This document shows positions 1-9,111 of a stretch of 64,000 nucleotides of DNA, piece after piece. Position 1 is the stretch's first letter. Each line of letters starts with the position of its first letter. The DNA is from Alentia gelatinosa (taxonomy: Eukaryota > Annelida > Polychaeta > Phyllodocida > Polynoidae), in assembly GCA_950022655.1 (NCBI GenBank), contig OX465587.1:24865716-24929715 (forward strand). Direction: 5' to 3'. Below the pieces are notes generated by a model. The model was not told where the DNA came from. It saw only the letters and a list, made by a program, of their open reading frames with translations, and did no database searches. A program made the translations under genes and the position numbers.

Positions 1-1159
1 CCATAAGCTGATCTATTTTTAGGACAAGTGACGATTGTGTGTAAAATAACCACAATTGGTGAGGATCCTGACCATCGGTTGTGATCCACAGTCAAAAGAA
101 TTGCTTCATAATGTTTACTTCCTTATAAAGCACTTCACACCATAACATATAGTTCCGCCCACTGGTAGTCGGCCCGTCATCCTACAGTGAGGCCGGCAGA
201 TATGACAGAGTGTCACTTTCAGTTTGTGACTCGTGATAACGGTTCGGGCCACGTCCACCACGGCGATAAGCGCCTATGGTGGGAGCTGGGTAGATCTGGC
301 GCACGTGGGGGTCACAAATCAGAATTCAATACAGAAGATAACGATAAAAACATCCATAAAATGATCACCCAATTAATTATCTTCTTCTTGTTCATGTTAT
401 TATCATTATTATTATCATTATCATTATTATTATTATTATCACCATAACATAAAGACAATTTATATTGCCCCTATGCTTTGGCTTCATTCCCTAAGAACAT
501 AAGTATACTTCGCTCCAATGATTTATCATAATATTTGTATTTCAACTTACTCTCGTGACGCCAACGATTAGAGGCCAGTTAGTTAATGATTAGTTAATGG
601 TGAATCGATCGTTTGTTTTATGGAAATATGCCCAGAGATCAAAATAATACATTAAACCTAAAAGTAAATGGGGAGTCACCTTATATAGCTCATAAATATC
701 TAGGTGGTTTTTTCAAGATAGTCTCTGCCGGTATATGTACAATTTGACGTACATATAATATATGTAATTGCACCTTTCCTCTTCCCAACCTTTATCACCA
801 GTACCTCGAAAAATAAAATTCGTGTTTAGGTCCAAGTACCAGTCTACAGTCTCTTCCATACGTTCTCAGAAAATGCTCACTTCATTACAAGCGTAGAAAA
901 CGTTCACATTTGTTTCACAGGAAGCATCACGCTGCCCACCCGCCTGGTACAAACCTAAAGAGCCGATAAGATCGTGTACTATCGGTTTGGAGGTTCTGGC
1001 TCTTGATGTTACGGTTGTCAAACTCGTCATTTGTTGTGTGCGCTATGACATGGTATCGTATTTTTCATATAAGTCAGCATGACCGCGCGGCACTCCCGCG
1101 TGCGCGGGACCCCACGCGCTGGGATTTCTGGTTTCATTCAAGGGTTCCTTGGAGGGGCA
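1..1159. other. 5' flank of the cytokine-like gene
   Basis: AT-rich sequence with no supported exon. It contains a short ATT/TTA microsatellite near 396-441. About 30-60 bases before the TATA box lies a short CpG-rich patch (about 1081-1120). The sequence GGGATTTCTG at 1121-1130 is one or two bases from an NF-kB-type site. That is a weak match and I do not call it functional. Confidence 0.4.
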
Positions 1160-1197
1160 TATAAAAGTCCGCATCTAAGCGATTTCTCCATCACATT
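1160..1197 (+). promoter_or_regulatory. TATA box plus initiator of the cytokine-like gene
   Basis: TATAAAAG at 1160-1167 is a canonical TATA box. TCACATT at 1191-1197 fits the initiator consensus YYANWYY, with its A (+1) at 1193, 33 bases from the first T of the box, which is normal spacing. The first candidate ATG follows at 1293, giving a 5' UTR of about 100 nt. A focused TATA/Inr promoter is typical of inducible secreted-factor genes. The link to this gene is inferred from position. Confidence 0.55.
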
Positions 1198-1292
1198 ACC
1201 TCGATCCGAAAGACGAACTTCATTGACTAGTTCCGACTTCATTGACTTTTACCGAATTCATTCACGTGTCCTGACTTCCAAGAAAACTCAGG

Positions 1293-1317
1293 ATGTCTCC
1301 TGCACAATCGGCTTTAG
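1293..1317 (+). CDS. exon 1: start codon and n-region of signal peptide
   Basis: Eight codons plus one base (MSPAQSAL + G), ending at donor AG|GTTTGT, phase 1. It lies 100 nt downstream of the initiator. Joined to the acceptor at 3129|3130 it gives MSPAQSALVYICVYLVVQSA, continuing ISA then PTKK, a typical signal peptide of 23 residues. Class-I cytokine genes usually have a tiny first coding exon ending in phase 1. An alternative donor, GTAAAC at 1322, is phase 2 and would fit the acceptor at 3109|3110 instead, giving a longer n-region. A third option is no exon 1, with translation starting at the ATG at 3084. All keep the same downstream frame. Confidence 0.5.
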
Positions 1318-4300
1318 GTTTGTAAACTTGAATGATTCTTTTTTACTTTTAGCGATTTCAAGATTTTTCTTAGATTTCTAATTATTTATTTCCACGTTGT
1401 GATCAGCTTAGATCCTGCATGTGGAGTCTTCGGTGCGTTGCGATAGTAATTATCCTGTTGGAATGTGAGATGAATGTAGATGGTATTGAGATGGTGGTAG
1501 GGAATCAATGATACAGTTTTCGTCTTGATATTCAGTAGAGAAGAACTTCAAATTGGTCAATGTGAATGTTCTTCGACATTCTGCTTGAATAACACGATGT
1601 ATTCTCAATATTACACTGTCGTCTACATGTGACGTTCAAGGAAAATTGCGGACTTTCTTTACGATTGGTTTCATATACTTTCTGATATTTTCATTTTGTG
1701 TGGTCACAACACTATATGATTTTATTTGGACAGGGAAATAATTTAAGAAAGGGAAGAAAGACAGGGATAGAGACAGAAGGTTTCGGGAAGGAACATTTGT
1801 TTGCATCTTTGGATTCGGGTAATTCACCCTGCACGCGAGGTTATGACGACATATTATTTCATTGTTTTACAACGGCTTTATCCAATTGGGAAAAACATTA
1901 TTTAAGTCGAGACATTATGAGATGGGTAGCCTATAATAAGATTATCCGCAACCTACCAAAAGCATGAATTGAACACGATCTCACCACTATGGCACAGTTC
2001 TAATCATTCTCCGAGTAAGTAAGTGATATGTATAAATTACAATAATGGGAACAATAACGCGGAAAATATAGAAGTGACACGTACTTCCAGATATATACTT
2101 TGCTTTCAGAAATTTTTATTGGCTAAGCTTTCAAAAGCTAACGATGGATAGACACGTAATATGCTTCATTGGCATTATACAAACATAATACCTGTATATG
2201 ATACCTTACAAGAATGTTTTAATTCATGTAAAACTAACCAAACAGTTTGTGGAATTTCACTATTCTGGATCCAAGGACTGGCCAATGCATCTGCTGAGGA
2301 CCAGAAGTCCACCATTTTCAAACTATTACAAACTCTTTTGAATATTTATTTTTGGGATGATAAGATTATGTTATGTATTACACTGTAGCCACTGGTAGTA
2401 GACACTGGTAGTGTCGCGTCTTATCATGCAGATCTCGAGGTTCATGGCACACAATGATTAGACTGGCCTGGCGTTAACACTAGACAATCATAGGCGACGA
2501 GTCTTGAATTTAGTACCACCTGACGACTTTCAGCCGTCAATGGCCAGAAATCGTTTAGCGTAAATGCTAAACGAGTGAACACTACAGATGGTCTAATAAG
2601 GTTAGATTATGCAATTTGGCACTACCTCGCGAAAATTCAGCCGACGATTATTTCAAGTTAGCTTGAATTAATCATCTAAACACTTGACGATTCTGTAAAA
2701 AGTCGTCGCACATTTCTTATAAAAAGTCCTCTAATGCAAACGCTGGAGGATATTCTTGGGTCGACGACTATTGCGTCCGACATTGCGTAATCAAGAACCC
2801 CTTGACGACTATTGGCTAGACTATCTTCAGTCGTGATGTTTTTAGTCGTCGAGTGTAAACGCTTGAGGGAATTCTTCACCTGACAACTATTGGCTAAGCG
2901 ATCTGCCCTCGTCACGTTTTAGTCGTCTAGTATAAACGTAGGATAATACTTGGACATGAACTTCCGGGAAAACGCGCTACACCACTGCCTGGCGCTGTTG
3001 CCTGAGTGGATATGTTCTTTTGGTATTCCAAAAAAGAAATCACATTTCCTTGTATGAAAAACCGACCAATGCTCGATCATGATATGTGTTTACAGCATCG
3101 TGATTGCAGAACTCGTTCTTTATTTTTAGTTTATATTTGCGTCTACCTGGTCGTGCAATCCGCCATTTCCGCACCAACCAAGAAGATGGAAGGGAAAACG
3201 ACCCACAAGAAGATCCACAAGAAGAACACCGGAAAACAAGATCTCAGTGTTACCCATGCTGAGAACTGCGATCAAGCAGTGGAACTTGCCAATGAAACGG
3301 CGAAACTAGCATTGGCTGTCTTCAATGGATGGGTATGTACATCGTCTATGATTATTTGAATAGGAAGTTCCTTATTTGAATTTCTCATCGTATTTTATGC
3401 ACCTTCTCGATTGTATTGGCCATGCCATTGCTCCTGCTGTTTTGGAAATATTGTTTGATTTTCATTAGCTCGCAGGCGTGATTTTAGGGTGCGACAACCA
3501 AAGGGAATGTCCCATCGTTGATATTAATTTGTTTATCAAAGGAACAGGGAAATAACCATGTGAGGAGTAGGGGTGCAGGGTGCATATTCCCCTACCGAGT
3601 GATAAGCAGTATACCAGCAAAACAGTATCTCCTCTGTGTAAGCTTAGACCCAATAACTGGGGTCAGTTCCAAACTTAATCTCAAGAATATCCCCTAACCA
3701 GAATGTACCTGAATGATATGATATCCAGTCACACCGTTATCTATATCATTAACCATACTTACTGCCAGCCAGAGCAGCATTTTTGCCGACTCGGAATAGT
3801 CTTTCTGGGGTTTTCGAGGAGAAAGTTGTAAAAACTCATATTAGAAAATGAGTTCCAATGAGCTCTTACAGGTCATAGGTTATGGAAGAGATTTCAGTGA
3901 AAGACTTTAAGACGTATTTTAATAGGCCTGTTGGGAAGTATTTTGGTGAACATATCTAAAAACGGTGGTTCCGATAATTGGACACGAGTTGGGCAACTGC
4001 CTTGATCTGAGACATCAGATCACCTGACCATGTAGCTTTTCAACATAACGAATAAAGTAATCACTATGGTAGGCTTGATAATTTACGAGTTGTTAGGTGT
4101 TAGAAGATTTATAATGGTTATTTCAGAAACTTAAAGCAGAATGCTGATGAGAGTCGTGGTCTGGCTAATGTAGCCTTTCATATATAATTCTTCTGTCTTC
4201 TGTACACTGGAATCCTATATTAAACTTTAGTACGTAGAGGTAATATACGCCTCTGACTAAATCACAACTAAGATAGAGATTGGCAATGTCCACGTTCTCG

Positions 4301-5415
4301 TGTGGTACACCAGGGAGAGGCACCAGTCTGGTCTTGAGTCCGTGTCCTGCTCCCAGTGCAAGAGCCATCCCCTGCCAGATCCTTTATGCCGCTTGGACTT
4401 GACACATAAGGCCAGCGTCTCAGGATATCTGCTAGGAGAGCAGTGCAAAGTGCCCCAATCCGAACAGCAGTGCCATCTTTGATTAACCTTATGACATACG
4501 AGATAAGCTGTCGCCATAGATTTGGTATACATTTACAAAGCCAGCGTATCCTCGTTGTCTACCAGTCACGAGATCAGGGAATATTGTATTGACTATCCCC
4601 AGTGACATGATACCCTGTTACTTATTAGATCGCTGGTTTACCCATTTCTGTACAGCGATATACCCCAACATTGTTTTATATGACACTTTGATATACAGTA
4701 GAACCCCGCGTAAGCGGCCACCCTTCGTTCCGGGCCAAAGTGACCGCTTACGCAGGGTGTCCGCTTACGCGAGGTCATAATAAACATGTAATAGAGGCAA
4801 CCGTTCCGAGCGAAGGTGTCCGTTAACCCGGGGTGGCCGCTTACGCGGGGTGTCCGTTTGGCGGGGTTCTTCTGTATATATAAATATTTCCAACTTGGAT
4901 ATAATTATTGTTTCATAACAACACGACAATTTCATTGTGGAAACTGTACTTTCATGGAATAACCCTGCCTCCTAGGAACAAAGAATATATACACCTTTAT
5001 AATTTTATCCAAATACTTTGTCATTGCAGTGTGACTTTGGGGAGGAAGCTTATTATGAAAAATCGCAGTGTCTCAACCACACGAGAAGTTGGAGTAAGAA
5101 ACATTGTAATTACTCCCACTTCTCGGTCACCAACACCACAGATAGGAGCCTCACTGTAAGTATACCCGTCTCTGACACTACTCCTTATTTACATCATTAA
5201 AAGCATATATGCAGCAGTAGAGATTCGTTATACTTATAATTGAATTTGTAGTATTTTCATTGATCATTACTTTTTATAATAAATATTCGATTTATCTAAT
5301 TCCAAGAAAGTGGCAAAAGCAGCCAAGTTTTAGATTGTGTATACGATAAACTTCAGCTAAGCCTATAGGCATAGATGGCATGCACGTTTCACCAATTGTA
5401 TATATATACACCAGT

Positions 5416-5494
<79 letters not shown>

Positions 5495-7058
5495 GCGGGA
5501 TAACTTGGAACTTGGGACAGGAAGTTATCCAGGTAAAGACTGGCGCATGCGCGATTGGCATCGCGGCTAGCGCAGCGGCACCACCGCGTCACTTGACTAC
5601 CAACCGTCACTTCTACAACACGGAAAAAAAAAAATTTCTTCTCATTACCTCCTGTTGGTCGGTTCTGTATTATTTACTTGTTTACACTGTTATATAAACG
5701 TATTACTCCGCCAATACTGCCTCATCTTCTCTCTTCATGCCCACGTCTTTATATATATAGCCTATAATTATTGCAGTACGCCTCCCACAGTGATGGGACA
5801 GTCAGTCCTACAGCTTCGCACTATCGACATATCATTCGAATTGAAAACTAAATCGACTCCTTTTCTGATGATTTTTGCAGGACATACTGGACCATCTGTT
5901 AGTAGGTGTGAAGGCTCACAGTCTTCTTATAGACAAAGTGTCTTGTAGCTTTGCGAGGGGATTCTGTCGCAGTTGGAACAAAGGATACACCGGCTGTCCC
6001 GGGAATTACTCTGAGCACCACAAGAGCGAAGAGCAATGCAACATGACCCACCCTGATAAGGTCCGCAATCGGATCAACTCACTTGAAAGCAAACTCAGTG
6101 AGATTTTGGTGAGTATATATAATAGATATGGCATTGAATACCCTTAACCAATTGAATTTGATAGAGGTGTTATTGTAGGATTTTCATCAACTGTTTCTAC
6201 TTTTATTGAGCGTGGGCCACGCGCTCACATACGCTGCCTAGATTAGGAGAGGTTAGATATAGACTTTCAGCATGTTGCAACTATCCCTTCACTATCTGCC
6301 TGCCAACTCTGTGACATTGGGAAAAGTGCAGAGGGGCAGTGTCTCAGTGTCTTAGGAACACAACCAGTGGAGCATGTCCAATCACTAGGGATCGAAATAT
6401 GTCATTAGCCCATTGATGCCTCGAAAGGCAGTTGTAGACATGGCGAGTTGTTTCAGTGCAAGTGGGTTACAGAAAATGAACAAAATAGACTGAGTATAAC
6501 CCAAACTATCTATATCTTTATGATTCCACACTCATTCATTAATGATGAACATACCATTTCCTCCTAGTTTATACAGACCGTCCTTCTTCTACCATTGCCA
6601 TTAATCTAATTAGGATTCGATATGGACGTCAAAGTATATCTAGAGACATTTTTTGTTTATTTCTCAAATAATCCAAGTATACTCCAATGATTCATTTAAT
6701 TCTACAGAGAAAGTTGACGGCACATCCAGCTGACCCAACGGTGTCATTGCCCGAGATCAGAGGCTGGAACTCGGCTGAGCGGCAGTCCTACCGCCTCATG
6801 GCCATCTACAACACCTACCGCCAGGCCGCACACACGCAGAGAGTGATGAGCAACCTTTGTAAGAGGTCACCGACCAACAGCATACAGTCACCGACCAACA
6901 TCGACAAATCACTGCCCGACACCGACCCGTTTGTTTGCGACGTCGTCCAGACAGCGCCCGAAATTGATCAGACGGCGCCCGATGTTGATCAGACATTCCC
7001 CGACGCTGCCCAGCCATTTGCCGACACTGAACAGTTACTAATCGAAATTGACCAGTAA
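1293..7058 (+). CDS. putative class-I helical cytokine, five exons, 310 aa
   Basis: Joining 1293-1317, 3130-3332, 5030-5155, 5881-6108 and 6708-7058 gives an open frame of 310 codons. Every junction is GT-AG and the intron phases are 1, 0, 0, 0. Residues 1-23 form a signal peptide. Residues 24-46 are lysine-rich. Predicted helices are A (about 48-76), B (about 119-145), C (about 176-200) and D (about 210-246), followed by an acidic tail to 310. Sequons lie at N63, N92, N103, N111, N160 and N172. Cysteines are at 55, 77, 90, 102, 140, 147, 157, 171, 245 and 271. Family knowledge: IL-6, G-CSF, EPO and growth hormone genes have five exons with these same phases and helix-per-exon layout. Inference: a secreted ligand for a cytokine receptor of the JAK/STAT type. 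I recognise no close named homologue, so subfamily is open. Another secreted helical protein is possible. Confidence 0.65.
1318..3129 (+). other. intron 1 of the cytokine-like gene
   Basis: 1.8-kb phase-1 intron. It contains an open block at 1736-1967 preceded by a good acceptor (see findings) and a degenerate repeat region at about 2480-2960. No other exon is supported. Confidence 0.5.
2480..2960. repeat. degenerate GTCGTC-containing repeats
   Basis: Variants of GTCGTCNAGTNTAAACG recur at 2727, 2845 and 2922. Variants of TGACGACTATTGGCTA lie between them and imperfect copies lie upstream. The spacing is irregular (118 and 77 bases), so this is a decayed tandem or foldback element rather than a clean satellite. 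It lies in intron 1. Confidence 0.5.
3130..3332 (+). CDS. exon 2: signal core, basic N-terminus, helix A
   Basis: The acceptor is a strong pyrimidine tract ending TTTTTAG|TTTATA. The donor is TGG|GTATGT, phase 0. It encodes the hydrophobic signal core, a mature start at about P24, a run rich in KK pairs (residues 26-44), and an amphipathic helix from about S48 to W76 containing C55 and sequon N63-E-T. Helix A alone in exon 2 is the class-I cytokine pattern. The frame is also open upstream to 3009, so exon 2 could be longer if the start is local (ATG at 3084). Confidence 0.7.
4696..4874. mobile_element. pogo-like (Tc1/mariner) MITE in intron 2
   Basis: Ends are CAGTAGAACCCCGCG and the reverse complement of CGGGGTTCTTCTG, flanked by TA on both sides. 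The interior repeats GTGTCCGCTTACGCG-type units in both orientations. CAGT-(A)-GAACC termini with a TA duplication are characteristic of pogo/Tigger-type non-autonomous elements. At 179 bp it cannot encode a transposase. Confidence 0.75.
5030..5155 (+). CDS. exon 3: A-B loop
   Basis: 42 codons between TCATTGCAG|TGT and ACT|GTAAGT, both phase 0 and both strong sites. The product is Cys- and Asn-rich (C77, C90, C102; sequons N92-H-T, N103-Y-S, N111-T-T) with little helical character, as expected for the glycosylated crossover loop between helices A and B. Its size is close to the corresponding exon of vertebrate IL-6 (about 38 codons, from memory). Confidence 0.75.
5418..5492. repeat. (AT)n microsatellite in intron 3
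   Basis: About 75 bases of uninterrupted TA/AT dinucleotide. Open frames across it coding for alternating Tyr-Ile are artefacts. Confidence 0.97.
5881..6108 (+). CDS. exon 4: helix B and most of helix C
   Basis: 76 codons between TTTTTGCAG|GAC and TTG|GTGAGT, both phase 0. It starts with an amphipathic helix (DILDHLLVGVKAHSLLIDKV), then a Cys-rich B-C segment with C140, C147, C157 and C171 and sequons N160-Y-S and N172-M-T. It ends inside a second helix (DKVRNRINSLESKLSEIL) that continues into exon 5. In vertebrate class-I cytokines helices B and C are also encoded by one exon. Confidence 0.78.
6201..6570. repeat. 0.4-kb interspersed repeat, copy 1 (intron 4)
   Basis: Begins TTTTATTGAGCGTGGGCCACGC and ends GATGAACATACCATTTCCTCCTAGTTT. 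It aligns over its whole length with 13314-13710 and 25307-25729. Shared blocks include CTTTCAGCRTG, AACTATCCCTTYACTATCTG, CCAATCACT and the common end TCCTAGTT. No terminal inverted repeats, A/B boxes or poly-A tail are evident, so its class is unknown. This copy is the most diverged. Confidence 0.75.
6708..7058 (+). CDS. exon 5: end of helix C, helix D, acidic tail, stop
   Basis: The acceptor is TAATTCTACAG|AGA, phase 0. 116 codons run to TAA at 7056-7058. Residues 195-200 finish helix C. Residues 210-246 form a long amphipathic helix (core SYRLMAIYNTYRQAAHTQRV) proposed as helix D, ending LCKR with a possible dibasic site at 246-247. Residues 248-310 are a low-complexity Asp/Gln/Pro/Thr tail with repeated D-x-D-Q-T-x-P-D units, not typical of the family. 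The exon is markedly more GC-rich than the flanking introns, which supports coding. Confidence 0.78.
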   Translation, partial: RKLTAHPADPTVSLPEIRGWNSAERQSYRLMAIYNTYRQAAHTQRVMSNLCKRSPTNSIQSPTNIDKSLPDTDPFVCDVVQTAPEIDQTAPDVDQTFPDAAQPFADTEQLLIEIDQ

Positions 7059-7080
7059 CTGTCCGACATCGTCCATGACT
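6910..7080 (+). repeat. degenerate 27-30 bp coding tandem repeat
   Basis: Units resembling GATGTTGATCAGACGGCGCC recur with a spacing of 27-30 bases through the 3' part of exon 5. They encode the Asp/Gln/Pro tail. A further unit (CTGTCCGACATCGTCC) lies just after the stop, so the array runs past the present end of the frame. Confidence 0.65.
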
Positions 7081-9111
7081 CATCTCCATTAATGTATTAC
7101 ATCTGATCTCGTGGGGCGTATATATAAATATATATTCCTTTGAGTTTCACAAGGCATTTCGTTTGTAGGTTTCTAAGTTACGGCCATCTACGCTGCGGTA
7201 ATGTGCAGCGCTATTGTCGTCGAGGTTTGACTGCTCAGAGGGTAACAAAATATTACATATCAAACTAACATATTCACAAATCATGGTACCATCTGCATGC
7301 AGAGATTTCTATGGCAGCTGTACCAGTGCTGGATGGGTAGCATAGTTATTATTCTCAATTGTAACCTGAGATTTTCCTTATATAGATATTCTATTTCATG
7401 GGTGTTATCTTTAGAACTATAGAATTACTATATACCTACTGGAGTAAGTGACGTATTTACTACACGCTGCTATATATGCAGTAAAAATAACTTACTGCAT
7501 ACTCGTGGAATACACATAATGCAATCAGATTGTTTTTTCATAGTATTCTGGGAACGGCTTCCTTTCGGAGATTTAAAGGTGAGGTAGAAAGCTATGTGCG
7601 CTGTGACTGGTGTGTGCCCAAATTGTATCATAAATGGCTGCTACGGCTTGAATAAGCCAACTACCTTATTCTGTTTGAGGTATATAGTAACATAGAAACA
7701 GTATACCTGTGTTCGTAATCGTCTGGTACCTCATCCGTTTTGCTAGACATCTAAAGATCTCGGTTTAAACGTCGGGTGAAAGCGGGTTCGGAACCAGAGG
7801 ATTACTCCATAGGAATACAGTGTCTCTATATCATATCATAACACAAATGAGTATATAAGAAGAAAGTCATGTTTAGAAACATTGATCTGACATATCATGT
7901 GGACGGAATTCTGCCGTTTTTCGTCTTCCCTTATTTAGCTTACACTAGAAAATAAGTGCGATGGTTTCACAACAGAGTTCTAATTGTCTCCTCATAAAAA
8001 ACTGTACTCGATCAATTTGATACCAAGTTTAAAATAGCGATATTGGTTTTATGGGTTTGTGTTGTTCGGTATATAAACGGTTAGTTAGTCGACTCTGATT
8101 CATTTAATTTATTCGAGAAGATGAATAATAGATACAACAAACGACTTTTTTATGATGCTCTATAAACTACTCGAGTTTGGCTTCGCAATACACTGGCTAA
8201 TGCTTTTGTTTTACTATGCCTCAATCTCATCAATGTTGTTTTCTTTAAGTAATATCATTCGAATGACATAATCCAAAACAATCATGTCGATAAAAGAGTA
8301 AAGGGGTAACTAGTCTACAATAACAATTTGATCTTCAATAGCCACCTGTGTTAATCATCTGTATTTTACGCACAGCAAGAGTAAATGATAACTGAATATA
8401 TATGTATGTGAGTGTTTTGATCTAATATCATTGACTTATGATATCCGGCAATTGGCAAAATATTGGATACATTCCAGATCTTGTTAATATATTGTCCTTC
8501 AATGGCGACCAGGCCATATAATATAAGACATTTTGATGCACTTCTAATGCCACCAATTGACAAAAACTGTAATAACACAGTTGCATGTATATGAGTGTAT
8601 GATAGGATGTTCCCTACTACTTAACGGCATATCGGACAATTTACCGTGTTCATTTAAACCCATGTCAATTTCCCGGAAATTGAATATAATGATCGTCAAG
8701 TGCTGTAGAGCACATTGTTGATTCTTAAAAAAATGGGGTCACCGTACAAGTATTTGATTTACAGATATTTTTATGATAATATCATAATAGAATATATAGA
8801 CATTTTTTTAAAGTCCATGTAACTTTTACAGAATGTAGTAAATATGTAATGCTATACATTTAGGTTTTAATAATTGCAGGTCCTCGTTTTTGAAAGAATA
8901 AAAGAAAACTATATTTTCAGTACATTTCCTATGTAAATCAAGTCAATGCAAATTGCCTTGATTTGTCTATTGGGCATTTCTTTTATACGTTGTTGATATT
9001 CTATATTTCACTCGTTTTGTATTAGAATAAGTCAAAGGAACTTGTTTGCATGGCTCCTTTGTAATAGCTTCTTTTGATCAGATATGTCCAATTATGACCG
9101 AATTTAATAAA
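7059..9111 (+). other. 3' flank / possible 3' UTR of the cytokine-like gene
   Basis: AT-rich with no exon. I saw AATAAA only at 8897-8902 and 9106-9111, so either the 3' UTR is long or a variant signal closer to the stop is used. Several ATTTA pentamers are present, but in AT-rich DNA these are expected by chance. The interval includes the foldback repeat at 8107-8210. Confidence 0.3.
8107..8210. repeat. foldback repeat family H, partial copy
   Basis: TTTATTCGAGAAGATG followed by ATACAACAAACGA is nearly identical to the start of the copy at 16861. It continues to TACACTGGCTAATGCTTTTG, which matches the copy at 19358. The 3' half with the ACTACGCGTCAAC core is missing. Confidence 0.6.

Noticed and set aside
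2161..2388. 75-codon frame with four Cys and two sequons in intron 1
   Set aside because: No acceptor or donor in the right place and no match to the cytokine exons; likely chance.
5292..5697. Frames rich in Tyr-Ile across 5418-5492 on both strands
   Set aside because: They are translations of an (AT)n microsatellite inside intron 3.
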